Below are positions 49,849-64,000 of a stretch of DNA of 64,000 bases, piece by piece. The notes below the pieces were generated by a model. The model searched no databases. It saw only the letters and a program-made list of their open reading frames with translations, and had not been told where the DNA came from. Within the stretch, counting starts at the first letter, position 1, and every line of letters begins with the position of its first letter. Where the stretch lies: positions 5,280,501 to 5,344,500 of the forward strand of contig CM067537.1 of the NCBI GenBank assembly GCA_034509925.1, in the 5' to 3' direction. The position numbers and the translations under genes are program-made. Source of the stretch: Hirudinaria manillensis (lineage: Eukaryota > Annelida > Clitellata > Hirudinida > Hirudinidae).

Positions 49849-52584
49849 ATGGATGATGACGTAGGCGATGAAACGACAACAACAACCAACAATCAAATCG
49901 ACCTTCAGCTTTCCGAGAATCCGGGTCAACAGGTGCTGACGGCCTGTCTGGAAAACCAGTTTCTGACTCACGCTGGTTTCGATTGCAGCTACCTTTCCCC
50001 TCACTCGCAAAACGTGCAACAATCGAAGAAAAGCGTCGATCTCTTAACGCAACTTGCACCGCGCTCTCTCCAACAACATCAATCGACTGATCTCCCCCAT
50101 AATTATCATTATCATCATCAATATCAACCTCATCATCTTCATCATCATCACCCCCAACAACAACAAGAACAGCATTTAATGCATTACCAGCATTCTTGCC
50201 AACCCGACATGCAGTTGCACCAACTACATCAGTACCGCCAACAACCACAGTTGTCACATGATCATTTCGTAGATAGTCCGCATGCAACTCAACGGCAAAT
50301 TGCTCACTACCAACCTCAACGGCAGATTAAATATCTTTCCAATCACAACAGCTTCGAAGGACGACCCTGGTCTAGTGTCTGCCTTCGCCCAACTCAGCGC
50401 AATTTTTCCCTTCCAAATTCCCCCCTTCTCTCGCAGCGTCATCAACTCCGCCAGTCGCATCATCAACAGCAGCCAAACTATCAACAGGAAGCTTTGTATC
50501 GACGTCTCATGCACCAGTACTCGCAACAAGAACAGCAACAACTGCCCAATTACGATCCACTTTACTACGATTTCTGTTTGCACTCTCGTTCGAATGATTG
50601 TCAATCTGTCCCTCTGGCCTTGCAGCAAACTTTACACGAATCTCAGAATTTGTCTCAACATCCTCAACATGCAAATCCTCATCGAGGGGCAACATCTCAC
50701 CTTCAGTACCGACTGCAACAACTTCACTCGCCACTGGATATGTACCTAACCAGTGGTAGTTTGGCAGATCATTCGATGACCTCCGAACAGCCGACACAGC
50801 GACCCCAAAGTGCTTTTCCTCATTTGGACTCTGCGAAACATTCTGAGACACTCAGGCAGCCCATTGACGAATCCTACGACGACGTCAACGAAGAAGATCA
50901 GCAGGATTCTTACGATCACCATTTATACCTCTACTTACGTCAGGCAGACAGCAGCAATAACAACAACACTCCTGAAACTGTAAACGACAACGTAGAAGTA
51001 GGCGTCGAGCACCCAATTGTGACACCTTTAAACCAATCGAAGACTGAACATAGAGCGGATCTTGTCTTTCGACCTAAAGTTCAACAGCAACAATGCCTAG
51101 CATCAGAGAACAATCTCGCTGAAATTAGCAGAACAGTGGGCGAAGAGAAGGTTTTGAAACAACTTCCACTATCTTCTTTAAAAATCTCTCCTGAGTCCAT
51201 GATTGGTCAACTTCTTGCCTCATCGAAACAGTTGACACTTCAACAGAAGCCGCCGTTGGCCCAAACCCAGCAGCCACCGCATCCGCAAACTAAGCAGCAA
51301 CAACCGACCAAGCAAGTGAATCAACAACAGCACACGAAACAACAACAGGCTCAACAAAATAAAATCATCAAAGATTCGGTGCCCTCTCAACAGACGACGC
51401 AAAAACCTCAGCAACCTCATTCAGCAAAGCCTATTTTGTCCATGACTCCTAGACCTTCATTTTTGGCTACATCGCAATCATCCACTCCACCATTTTTGCA
51501 ATCCGGTAAGAAGTTTAATGAAAGGCGTGGCTCGAAAGGTTCACCCACCAGTGCCACCGCACCCTGCACCCCAACATCAACCAACCAGCCCTCTTTTCCA
51601 AAAAGAAATTCTCCACCAAAAGCCTCCATGACAGCCTCAAGCTCTAACGGAAGCCTGGCAGACTCCCCAGTCTCTGCCTCAAATGCCCTAAAGTCCAATC
51701 CTCAAAAATCCATGGTCAACAGTAAGATATTGTCAGCCAGGAAAGGCAGCGCTCCACCAATTATACCTGGCTCGGCGTCACTGATACGCGGAGTTGTCAA
51801 CCCAGCCGCGCATAAGCAAATCACTTCTAAGATGACCATGATCAACGCGGTTAAGTCTTCGACACCAAATTCTCAAATACTTTCGGCTTCTAAGAAAAGC
51901 TCGTCTCCACCTATGCAGAAAAATCAGGTCATTCGTAAGTCTTCAGCGCCAAATCCTTACGGATCTGTTAATGGCGCCGGCTTAAGTCGTACCCGGCACT
52001 CGTCTGCTTCGAGTAACGGCAACAATGGCGTTGGTCACGGTCCATACTCGGTCACTCGATCGGCTCACCCTGCTAGTCGACCAACTAATTTGTCTTCTAA
52101 CGGTGCTAACGCTATTAGACTCAATGGAAACCTAGTCCCTAAAAGCACTTTAGTCGATAACCAACACGCCCTCTTCTCTAGTCCATTAGACACTGGGAGT
52201 ACTTACAAGGTGGTCCAGCCTTTGTCCTATCCATCTAAACTAGGTATCTTGACTGAAACGGTCATTGACGATTCAGGGAAAAATGAATCATTGGCAGATC
52301 AATTTGTTGACGAGGCTGACGAAATAGATGAGCAGGTCAAAGACTCATTGCCACCGGCGATGGCAGTACTTCCCACTTTTGAACAGCAATCTCAATACCA
52401 GCACTTTCCACTTTTACAGCAACCCCAACAATCGATTCAATCGAAGCAACGCCAACTCGACACGCATCAGCAACAACGACTGTTGAAGCAGATGTCCCAT
52501 CAACTTTTGCAGCAAAGTCTACAACAACACGAATCAGATTGTCTCAGATTTACACAACAACAACAACAGTTAATGCTTCAACAA

Positions 52585-52615
<31 letters not shown>

Positions 52616-55600
52616 AGTTAATCCTTCAACAACAACAGCAACAACAAGCGCAAAATTATCATCTTTCTTTACAGCAATGCAGCAGCTTAGCTAGTGCAAG
52701 AAGCTGCTTGGAGGCACTGCAAACTCCGGATGCTATAACTTCTCCGATAATGACTTCTACGCCGAAATCGAGAATGTTAGAAATGATATCAGTTGCCTTT
52801 CTTACCTTCATAACATTTTAGCGTGTATTAGTTCTGCACATTTAGAACGATTAAATTGCAGTATGATTTTAACGATAAATTGTGGAATTTCTATCTATTT
52901 CTACGAAAATATAAATTAGTTTTGCATAAATTTTTAAACTCTGCACGTGCCACTTTCCTATTTATTTTCTGGAAACCATAAGCATCAATTAGAACAAGAC
53001 ATTGATTATGCTTCCCAAATAGAACGCTCCGAACAGTTTGATTGGGGCCGTGCAAGCTCTGCTAAGTTTATTGCACTCGTTACTAATTAGCCACTTAAGA
53101 CCCTTTGTAATTTTCCAGATGTGAGTCCATGCATCCAGAAGGGGAAAGTGCCGACTTGGCGTCGAGGATTTCCCAAGTTGATCAACTTTCCGATGAGAAC
53201 AGAATCTTGAGGAAAGAGTTGGAAAGTTATTACAAGAAGATTAGTACTTTGGAAAAGGTTAAAAAATTTTAAGTAATTTCAATTACAAATGACGCACTTG
53301 ACAAATTCAATGACAAGGTTTGTAAATTATCACTGCTAGGGTATTGAAGAATTGTATTACATCAGAATAAAAGGCCAATTTGGACCTACTAACAATCTAC
53401 CCTTGTGGGTAAATGGTAAATACATTGGAGATCTCTTTTAAAATCAGGTCGAACGAGAAATAGAAAGAATGGGCAGAGCCTACGAGTCTCTCGTTAATCA
53501 AACAGAAAGGAGGGAAAACTTGGAAAGGATTGTAAGACTCAAATTGGAGTCTGAAGTCATCAGACTCAACGAAGACAACAAGGACTTCAAAGGCCAGTGA
53601 CCTATTTTGCATGACCTGATTAATATGACCTATTTGATTGATTTGATCGGCACTAATAAACAAAGGGAGCTACTGTATAAATATGTTATTCCTTAGGAGC
53701 CTAAGAATATTTGTGCTGAAGTGAAATGAGTAATGTTGAGATCGCTATACCTGATGACGATGATGATAATTATCAAATTCGCTTCACTTTCACTTTAGAT
53801 ATCGTCGAATTACTAGATTGATCTGACCAATAAATTATAGTTTTTTTTTAAAACCTTATGAACATCACCTGATAATAGGAATTGAAAATATCATTACATA
53901 TTCAAACAGATCAGCTACAGCAGTGTCTTGGTCAGTTGGAATCATTGAACGTAAGTTCGACAAGATTTAAAAATTGATGAATTCATTTTAGTAAAAATAT
54001 TACCATCCATTTACGATGCTTTACTCGAGTTTCACGCTAATGTGACTTCAATTGATTGTTGTTAGGAATCCCTGACACCTGGCAGCACACCTCTGACGTC
54101 ACCGACCCAATCTCTGGCCTCCTCGTCTGTCGAGTTGCAGCAGAAAAAGGAATTGCAACGCAAAGATGCTATGCTTATGAAACTATTGAAGCAAAGTAAG
54201 TGACTTTTTATTGATGAAACCGCCAAGACGTTAGCTTATTTTTTTATTTATTGCTTATTATTGTTTTACCTAAAGTTGATGGATTTGAAATTCTTTAATA
54301 ATATTTTGTTATTTTAGTAGTATTTTGTATAACAAACGTTTACAAATGTTTAAAATGCAAAATACAGGAAATAATAGATAAATACTAGATGGACCATGTT
54401 GATAAAATATTACAAGGTTATATGAGCTGGATTGCTTAACTTTCATGTTTGCCGGTAGGAAATAATAGATTATATCTATATTTATCCAGCTTGCTTTTAC
54501 GATAAAAGCATTTTTATGTCACAAAAACAATCCTGATTATATTACAAACCAGACAAAGTATTGGGTACTAGTACTTAAATATCATTATTGAAGGTTCTCT
54601 TGGGTAGTTATTCCAATGGGTAACAAGTACTTGTACTGAGATCTGAAAACAAAGTACTGGCTGGAATTCTATTAAAGAAGATAAAATTTTTGCAAAATCT
54701 TAGCCATTGAAACCATGTAACGCTGAAATCATTCGTGTTGTCATTAATTAGCCATCAAATAACAGTTTTTTATTAAATAATTCAAAACAAGGGAAAGCCT
54801 TTCCGGAAATAAAGCTAAACATTAAACTTTGCCACCATGTGACTCATTAAAAAACTCTTAAAATGCGAAAGAGTCGCGTGGTAATAATAGTAGCTCTTAA
54901 TAGCTACCGAGGTCACATCTAACGACATCTAAAATATAGAAAGAAAAAGTATTCCTGGGTTTATTAACTTTTCTATTAACTATTTAAAAAACTAATTAAC
55001 TTTTAACTATTTATACAGATTGTTTTTATAATTTTTTTTACAATTTTCGATTAGATCACACCCTTCTTAGCGCTAAAAGCGAACTGGAATTCGAAGCTTC
55101 AGTTTTAAGGAGAACCCTTGAAGAGCAGAAGAAACAGATGGCCATTTTAAAGCTATCTCTTGCCCAAGCACAGGCAGCTTCAAATAAATACTTTATTGAG
55201 GTGAGAATCTTAAAATTAGTGAGTTTTTGTAAACTCTTAAGAATTTAGATTATTGGTCACTTAAAGAAATAAAATTGACGTGAATGAATAGCAATTTGAA
55301 GTGAATGACGTTTGATTGTGATTCAAATGATGTGTCTTGAGAGCAATTTCATTTAGAATTTTATTTCGTATTGTGTTTTTGTCATTTCTAAGAACAATAT
55401 TAATATTAATATTTATGTATTGAAAGCAATTAGAACGTTTTTGTAGTTAGAAAATTTTCGTTCCCGGGAGGCAAGCGTCATCCACGTGAATCCCCAACAT
55501 CCAAACACTTCCAATTCCAACGAAAACAATAACGCTGGCATCAACGACAGCAACAACAATTACTTTGACAGCTATTTCGTCAACGGAATTCAATACGACA

Positions 55601-55843
55601 ATCGCTTCATTGGAAATCTCAGGCCACCGTTTACTGGGGAAAAGAGGTTGACAAAAGATGAGGTACGAACATATATAATAATAATTATTATTATTATAAT
55701 TATTTTTTTAAATAATTATTATTAATTATAATTTAATAATTATCATTGATTATTATTATCAATTATTATTATTATTAATGCATATAAATAAATCCTAAAA
55801 TTGTGCTTGCAATAAACTTAAAGCTATTAAAACTGTTAACTCT

Positions 55844-55884
<41 letters not shown>

Positions 55885-56769
55885 TTTCGAAATTATATTT
55901 TCGCACACTAAATTGAAGACCACATTATCTCTACTTCAAATCAAACTTTTTCAGTGCGAAACGGATGATGGCATATCATCAGATAGCAGTTCCATCAACA
56001 ACAACAACAACAACGAAAGTTGGGTGAAGGTTGCAGAAATAAGAAAACTCCTGGAAAATGTTATTGAGTTTGAACATTCGATATGCATCAGTCCCACGAG
56101 AAATAATTGACTCACGATATTTAAAATACTTTGTACTCGTTTCTTATCAGAATATTCCTATTATCTAAATACATTTACTAGTTAGCTCCACTTAGCCCAG
56201 CTAAGGCTTTTGCATATACATAAAGGATTGAAGATTCAAACCTGTCAGCGTTAATTTTTTTAATTTCGTATCTCGCCATTTTTCAGTGGGAGCAAAAATA
56301 TTCAGCAGGCTTGAAAGCCAGGCAGCTAGAGAGAATTGGAAGGTATGAAACCTTTACTTTTCACCTGTAATTAAATACATTTTATATAATTAATTAATTC
56401 GCAATCTCAATACCTCACAGTACTTTCGGCGGACCAAATCAGAGTTTCGTCCAAAAGACCTGCAGAGACGGATTGCTGCCAAAAAGGTCGAACAAGATGA
56501 ACTGCCTGGTCGTCACGAATGATCAGCGCGGCCTCCGTTGCGTCTGCGGAAGCTGCAACCACATCCCCCGCAAAGAGGAGATGCTGACTGAATGCCGCAC
56601 GCTCGATCAGAATGGGATCACAGTCGAACCACAATTTTCTATCCACAGTACTTTAGAAAGCGTGAATCCTTATTTCGACAGCCCCACCAGCCCGAGTGAT
56701 CAGACGATGATCATCCACGATGACGATGACGACGATGATGATGATGGCGACGACGACGTGCAATTCTAA
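49849..56769 (+). CDS. AMOT: Angiomotin-family scaffold protein, 10 coding exons
   Basis: Exons: 49849-52775, 53119-53257, 53448-53592, 53910-53950, 54066-54195, 55055-55200, 55447-55662, 55955-56059, 56287-56342, 56421-56769; phases agree and give 1,417 residues. The ATG has an optimal context (gcgccATGG). Exon 1 codes a low-complexity Gln/His/Ser-rich region with an LPNY near residue 231 (the L/PPxY type that binds YAP WW domains) and a long poly-Gln near 905-935. Exons 2-6 code the angiomotin coiled coil (ISQVDQLSDENRILRKELES; MGRAYESLVNQTERRENLE), and WEQKY starts exon 9. The C-terminus is a poly-Asp run ending VQF, a possible class II PDZ ligand. The family scaffolds junctional actin and restrains YAP. 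Exon 3 needs a GC donor (AAAG/GCCAGT). The exon 8 end (AAT/GTTATT) is weak; reading on would stop at 56110. Confidence 0.82.
55845..55882 (+). repeat. (AAT)n microsatellite in an angiomotin intron
   Basis: A near-perfect run of aat triplets lies in the intron between coding exons 7 and 8, within a wider ATT/TAA-rich stretch from about 55674. It is likely length-variable. Confidence 0.9.
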
Positions 56770-57662
56770 CACCCAAGTCGTTTTAATTCCCAATCCGTTT
56801 CGTGTTTTCTGTGTAATCAACATTTAAATTTCCAAAAATTTCAATGACTTTCAGTTTCAATTGTCGCCGTTTCAACACAACTCGCAGGGGCAAACGTTAC
56901 TTCGTGAAAGCAGACAATGGGTTAAATCAATGGGTTAACAATGCCATATAACAATTATATTGCACCAAAAGACATTAGCTGCCACAGAGAATTCGAGATG
57001 AGGCACAAAATTATCCACGAGGATATCCATGAATATTTACAGTCTTTGTGACTTGGAACTTAAGTTAATTGGAACTTTAACAAATCAATACTGTAGTGCT
57101 GCTTGTGCAACGGTCTATTTTGACTGTTTCAATCAGTTTCCAATATCATATTCAGCGCAATTATTTTTACACCTCAAGTCAGATATATACAGACAAAGGC
57201 ACTGTCCCCAGATAATGCCATAATATGCATGCACTGTCTAAACTATTTTTAAAAAATGTTCACAAAGATACCAGTGGCTAGACCCCACAAACGAGATCAT
57301 GGAAAAACCCAACATTTTTTATAGAATGAGTGATACACGCTATTAATAAATATGTTTAATTATACCGATTATAGCAACAAAATAATGAAAAGACATACTT
57401 AATTATCTCAGGTTAGAATTCTCACAGCATTTGCAGGAATGAAAAGAGTTTGTTAGATACAAATGAGTTTTTAGATGTGACCAATTTTATCATAATTAGC
57501 AACATTCCCCATCATCATCATCATCACCATCATTTCTGCTCAGGTATTTTAGATTGCAAGTGACCCAAATACAAACTCTATGAGTGATAGATCTTACTTA
57601 TAATGGATCAAACAAACAAAAAAAAACACAAAAAAAATAATGATCTTTACACTTAGGCAGCA
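56770..57662. other. Convergent 3' regions of angiomotin and NUP42
   Basis: There is no further coding exon. The stretch should contain both 3' UTRs. A short (ATC)n tract occurs at about 57511-57530 and an A-rich tract at 57617-57640. Confidence 0.5.
57345..57350 (+). terminator. Candidate polyadenylation signal for the angiomotin gene
   Basis: AATAAA in tattaataaatatg lies 576 bp after the stop codon on the plus strand. It also lies within 320 bp of the NUP42 stop codon on the opposite strand, so the two convergent 3' UTRs may overlap or nearly meet. Confidence 0.35.
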
Positions 57663-60339
57663 TCACAACAATTCCTTTGGGGGAGGGAATGTTGGAATGA
57701 AGTTGAAGGAATCAGACTTGAACTCCCTTAAGTCATCCTCCAACAAAGTATCCATCCTTGTGTAGAAGTCACCAGTCACTGTGAAAACATGTGACAAAGG
57801 AAGACGGATGTCAATATCAAATATAAAATTTACATTAAATTAATAATGCAAATTCTGAAATTAACATAATTTATTATAGAATGTTAAGTTATTTCTCCAT
57901 GCTTGCCTTTTGAAGGCTCTTGTCCAAAAGGTCCATTTCCAGGCTTCTGGAAAGAACCAAAAGCCTGACTCCTGTCACCGTCGACGTGCGTGCCACCGAA
58001 TGTGGTTGGATGATTTGCTGGCGAAGAGAAAGATGGAAACATTTCAGGGTTCTGTGACTGGCTGGGCTTGTAAAAGGCATTGAATTGTGAGTCCTGCTGC
58101 TGTTGTTGTTGAGTAGAAGACATCAACTCTTGTTGTTGTTGTTGTTGTTGTTTGAATGAATTGGAAGCATCAAGTTGTTGGTTCTGTTGGAAGATGTTTG
58201 TCTGCTTGAAGGCACTCTGTTGCAAAGATGGTTGCTGTTGTTGGAAGAATCCCACTGGGTTTTGTTGCTGCTGTTGTTGATGTTGTTGAAAAAATCCACT
58301 TTGTTGTGGTTGTGTTTGACCAAATCCTTGGTCGACTGCACCAAAGACAGTTATGTTTCCATGGCCAGAAGGAGTTTGGAAAGTACCTGGAAAAATTAGA
58401 TGACTTCACAATAACTAAAGAACTTTGATCCTTGAATGACTCCCAAAAATGTACATGGCTGCAAACCAATAACCAATGTTATGATTATTGTCAAATTAAA
58501 TTTTTAATAATTGTTATCTTGGCAGATTTGTTTCTGTAAAAAACATTAATTAAATTTATTTATTTATTATTTATTAGCTAAATTGCCATTAAAATTGGAT
58601 TCAAGTCAACCATTACCATCACTCACCGGAATTAAATGACGACTTCTGAGCCGATTTAAAGAAATCACTTGTCGTCTGCTTGCTACCATCATCTTTCTCA
58701 GACAAGGATTTTTTGATGAGATCCAACTATTAGAACACACAACCATCAAGTGTCATCATCATCATCATCGATTCAATGCATTGCATCAATTGTTTTAGCA
58801 ATGGAAGAAAAATAAATTGCAATAAATTGATAATTGCAATAAATTATTCAAATAAATAACAATTCATCACAATTCACCACATGTGCTTTTTGTTGATAAT
58901 TGACTTGTGACAAATGCTTTTTATGTCTGGAGTTTGAATCAAAAATTGTACTCAGCCAGTTCATCTGCAGAATAATGAAGTTACAAAAGTGATTAATGAA
59001 ACCACTCATGAATGAATGTATGGCCTACTATTTATGTTAACCATTGAAAGTTTAATATTTCTTTACTTTTATTTGAGTTGACATCATTATCAAAATCATG
59101 TACGAGGTCACTCACATAATCGGGGATGCGGTCTTCGCGTGTGGCCTGGAAGTAGACAAACCTCACCTCCTCTGCTGAGAAGTCTTCAAGACCTTTTATA
59201 AAAACAATTTATTTTCCTTCTTTATAATGCTTTCACTCAATGACAAATCATGTTGATTATGAAAACAAATTAGCATATTATTAAAACAAATGAATTATCT
59301 GCATATTCAAAGCCTTGTCAGGACAATAATGGCCTGAATAATGAATAATAATTATCTTTATTGACAACCAACATATTTGTTAATTCAAGACTTATTCTTC
59401 ACAATATTAGTGTACATTTCTTGAGATTGATGGAATACCTGGCAGAGAAGCAGAGTACTTGCAAGGCCCATAACAACTTAGAGGCCACATGCTTGAATTT
59501 ATCCATTCAGTCATTTCAGACTGCACAACATCTCTGTATGGAAATTTGATCGGATTATTATCACCGTTAAGAATTCCCATGTGATGTCCTTAAAATTTCA
59601 TACCTCTAGCATAGCATATTTTCAACATTTCATAACAACAATAATTTTGCAAGACCAAAACATATCATAAGATGTTAAAATAACTCCAAACTAATCTCAG
59701 TCACTGAGCTTATAGTTGTTATTATTAACAGTATAAACAAATAGGCCATTTAAACCTTATCATAAATGTCCTTTTGTAACAAATATCACAAGCAACTATC
59801 ATCAAAACTGAAATGGGAATTCTAGTTCACCCACTGACATGTAATCTTCAGGAGTAGGTTCTGCAGCCTCCGGAGCTTGCCCATGGTGGTCAGTTCTTTC
59901 CACATTAAAACGGCTGTAACGGTTGTTTTGCCTATAAGAACCCTGACCAGAAAACTGGTAGTCCTCAGGATCATCATAGTTATACCCTTCAGAATTATAT
60001 TGGGGCCTTTTGTTCTGATAGTAGGAACCATTCCCACCTCTATTATAACTGTAGCTGTTTTGGTTGTATCCTGCGATAAATATAAATCAAAAATGTTTGA
60101 GGAGTCCTATTAATCAATTTCTCCAATGATTTCGTTAGGCTTCACGACAATGCGTGTTGTCAGAATCGAACACTTAATAATTACAGATGTTAAATATCAC
60201 TAGAAAAGTGCAGTACTGTCACCTAACCAGAATAAGACCTATTATGTCCGTTATTTTGATCATAGTCCTCGTGGACATAGCGACAAGAGTCACCAAACTT
60301 GCAATGACCCCGCTGATAAAATCTACACATTTGTTGCAT
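57663..60339 (-). CDS. NUP42: Nucleoporin NUP42 (NUPL2/hCG1-type), 8 coding exons
   Basis: Exons from the start: 60339-60228, 60070-59831, 59531-59439, 59192-59116, 58964-58878, 58726-58627, 58386-57907, 57778-57663; phases agree and give 434 residues, close to the human length (423). Residues 5-24 form a CCCH zinc finger (CX7CX5CX3H). A Tyr/Asn/Gln-rich stretch follows, then the conserved block MTEWINSSMWPLSCYGP...GLEDFSAEEVRFVYFQ, a Gln-rich region with FG dipeptides (VFGA, GFGQ, TFGG, AFGS, PFGQ), and a C-terminal FPPPKELL like the GLE1-binding tail of NUP42. The protein works at the cytoplasmic face of the nuclear pore with GLE1 and DDX19 in mRNA export. The last intron uses a GC donor (AAAAG/GCAAGC). 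Without it the protein would end early at 57884 and lose the tail. Confidence 0.9.
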
Positions 60340-60730
60340 TTTCAATAATTTTCAATAAATTATGTTCCAGAATCAGACTAAAGTCAACACCGCGCGTAAT
60401 AGTAACGTAAAGTATTTTGATTCGCGACCATAGGCCACTAAACTTCTTGTTTACAAATTAGCTCAAAATAACATTATTTGTAGGTTTTTTTCAAATTTTT
60501 ATGCAAATATTTACGCTTTGCCACCGACATTATTTCTATTAATATTCTTGTTTAAAACTTATATAACTTTACTGATATTTTCATTTATTTAATTTAGTTA
60601 TACTTGTAAGCATTAAAGTGTAGCATTATATGCCCTGTATTTATGTAGTGGGTATTAAGCAAAAATGAAACGTTACCTCATTGTATTAATATAAAGCTGG
60701 TGGTCTGTTTACTCAGTTGAAATTTCCACT
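60340..60730. promoter_or_regulatory. Shared upstream region of divergent NUP42 and ACAT genes
   Basis: Only 391 bp separate the two start codons, which point away from each other. Both promoters and 5' leaders must lie here or overlap the first exons, so a bidirectional promoter is likely. No clear TATA box pair is visible. The sequence is AT-rich, apart from the part just above the NUP42 start (about 60385-60430). Confidence 0.5.

Positions 60731-64000
<3,270 letters not shown>

Noticed and set aside
58123-58469. ORFs on both strands overlapping the NUP42 Gln-rich exon
   Set aside because: They are shadow frames of the CAA/CAG-rich coding exon; only the frame continuing from the upstream exons in phase is retained.

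Overview
The window is eukaryotic and animal. It has split genes with GT-AG (and apparently GC-AG) introns, AATAAA signals, AT-rich intergenic DNA full of ATT and GAT/ATC microsatellites, a Ty3/gypsy LTR retrotransposon, and orthologues of metazoan genes (angiomotin, NUP42, cytosolic thiolase). Gene spacing on the right is tight. I read it as a compact, AT-rich invertebrate genome and cannot name the phylum.

Left half (1-35,028): a tandem array of about 92 copies of a 360-bp unit, open in long frames on both strands. I interpret it as one minus-strand gene running off the left edge. Each unit is a 219-bp symmetric phase-1 cassette exon (73 residues, more than half Ser/Thr, about seven N-glycosylation sequons) plus a 141-bp intron. 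All the stop codons that interrupt the minus frame, and nearly all frame-breaking indels, fall in the 141-bp part. Three diverged 49-codon exons, a 63-codon exon and a candidate first exon with a signal-anchor-like segment lie to the right, all joining in phase 1. The predicted product is a giant mucin-like membrane glycoprotein. This is the most interesting item in the window.

Middle (35,029-43,951): AT-rich and microsatellite-rich DNA. The only genic signals are a probable minus-strand terminal exon with AATAAA (37,803-38,109) and a weak plus-strand terminal exon (39,192-39,415).

44,040-49,658: a complete minus-strand Ty3/gypsy element. It has identical 221-bp LTRs, a tRNA-Leu primer-binding site, a polypurine tract, a SAP-domain Gag, and Pol broken by a single-base frameshift in the RT. 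An identical 88-bp duplication flanks it, far longer than a normal target-site duplication. It lies just upstream of the angiomotin gene, antisense to it.

Right end: an angiomotin-family gene (plus, 10 coding exons, 49,849-56,769) converges on NUP42 (minus, 8 coding exons, 57,663-60,339). NUP42 is divergent from an acetyl-CoA C-acetyltransferase gene (plus, 60,731 to the window end) across a 391-bp shared upstream region. These three genes belong to unrelated pathways: Hippo/junction scaffolding, mRNA export, and acetoacetyl-CoA synthesis. They appear to be neighbours only by gene density.
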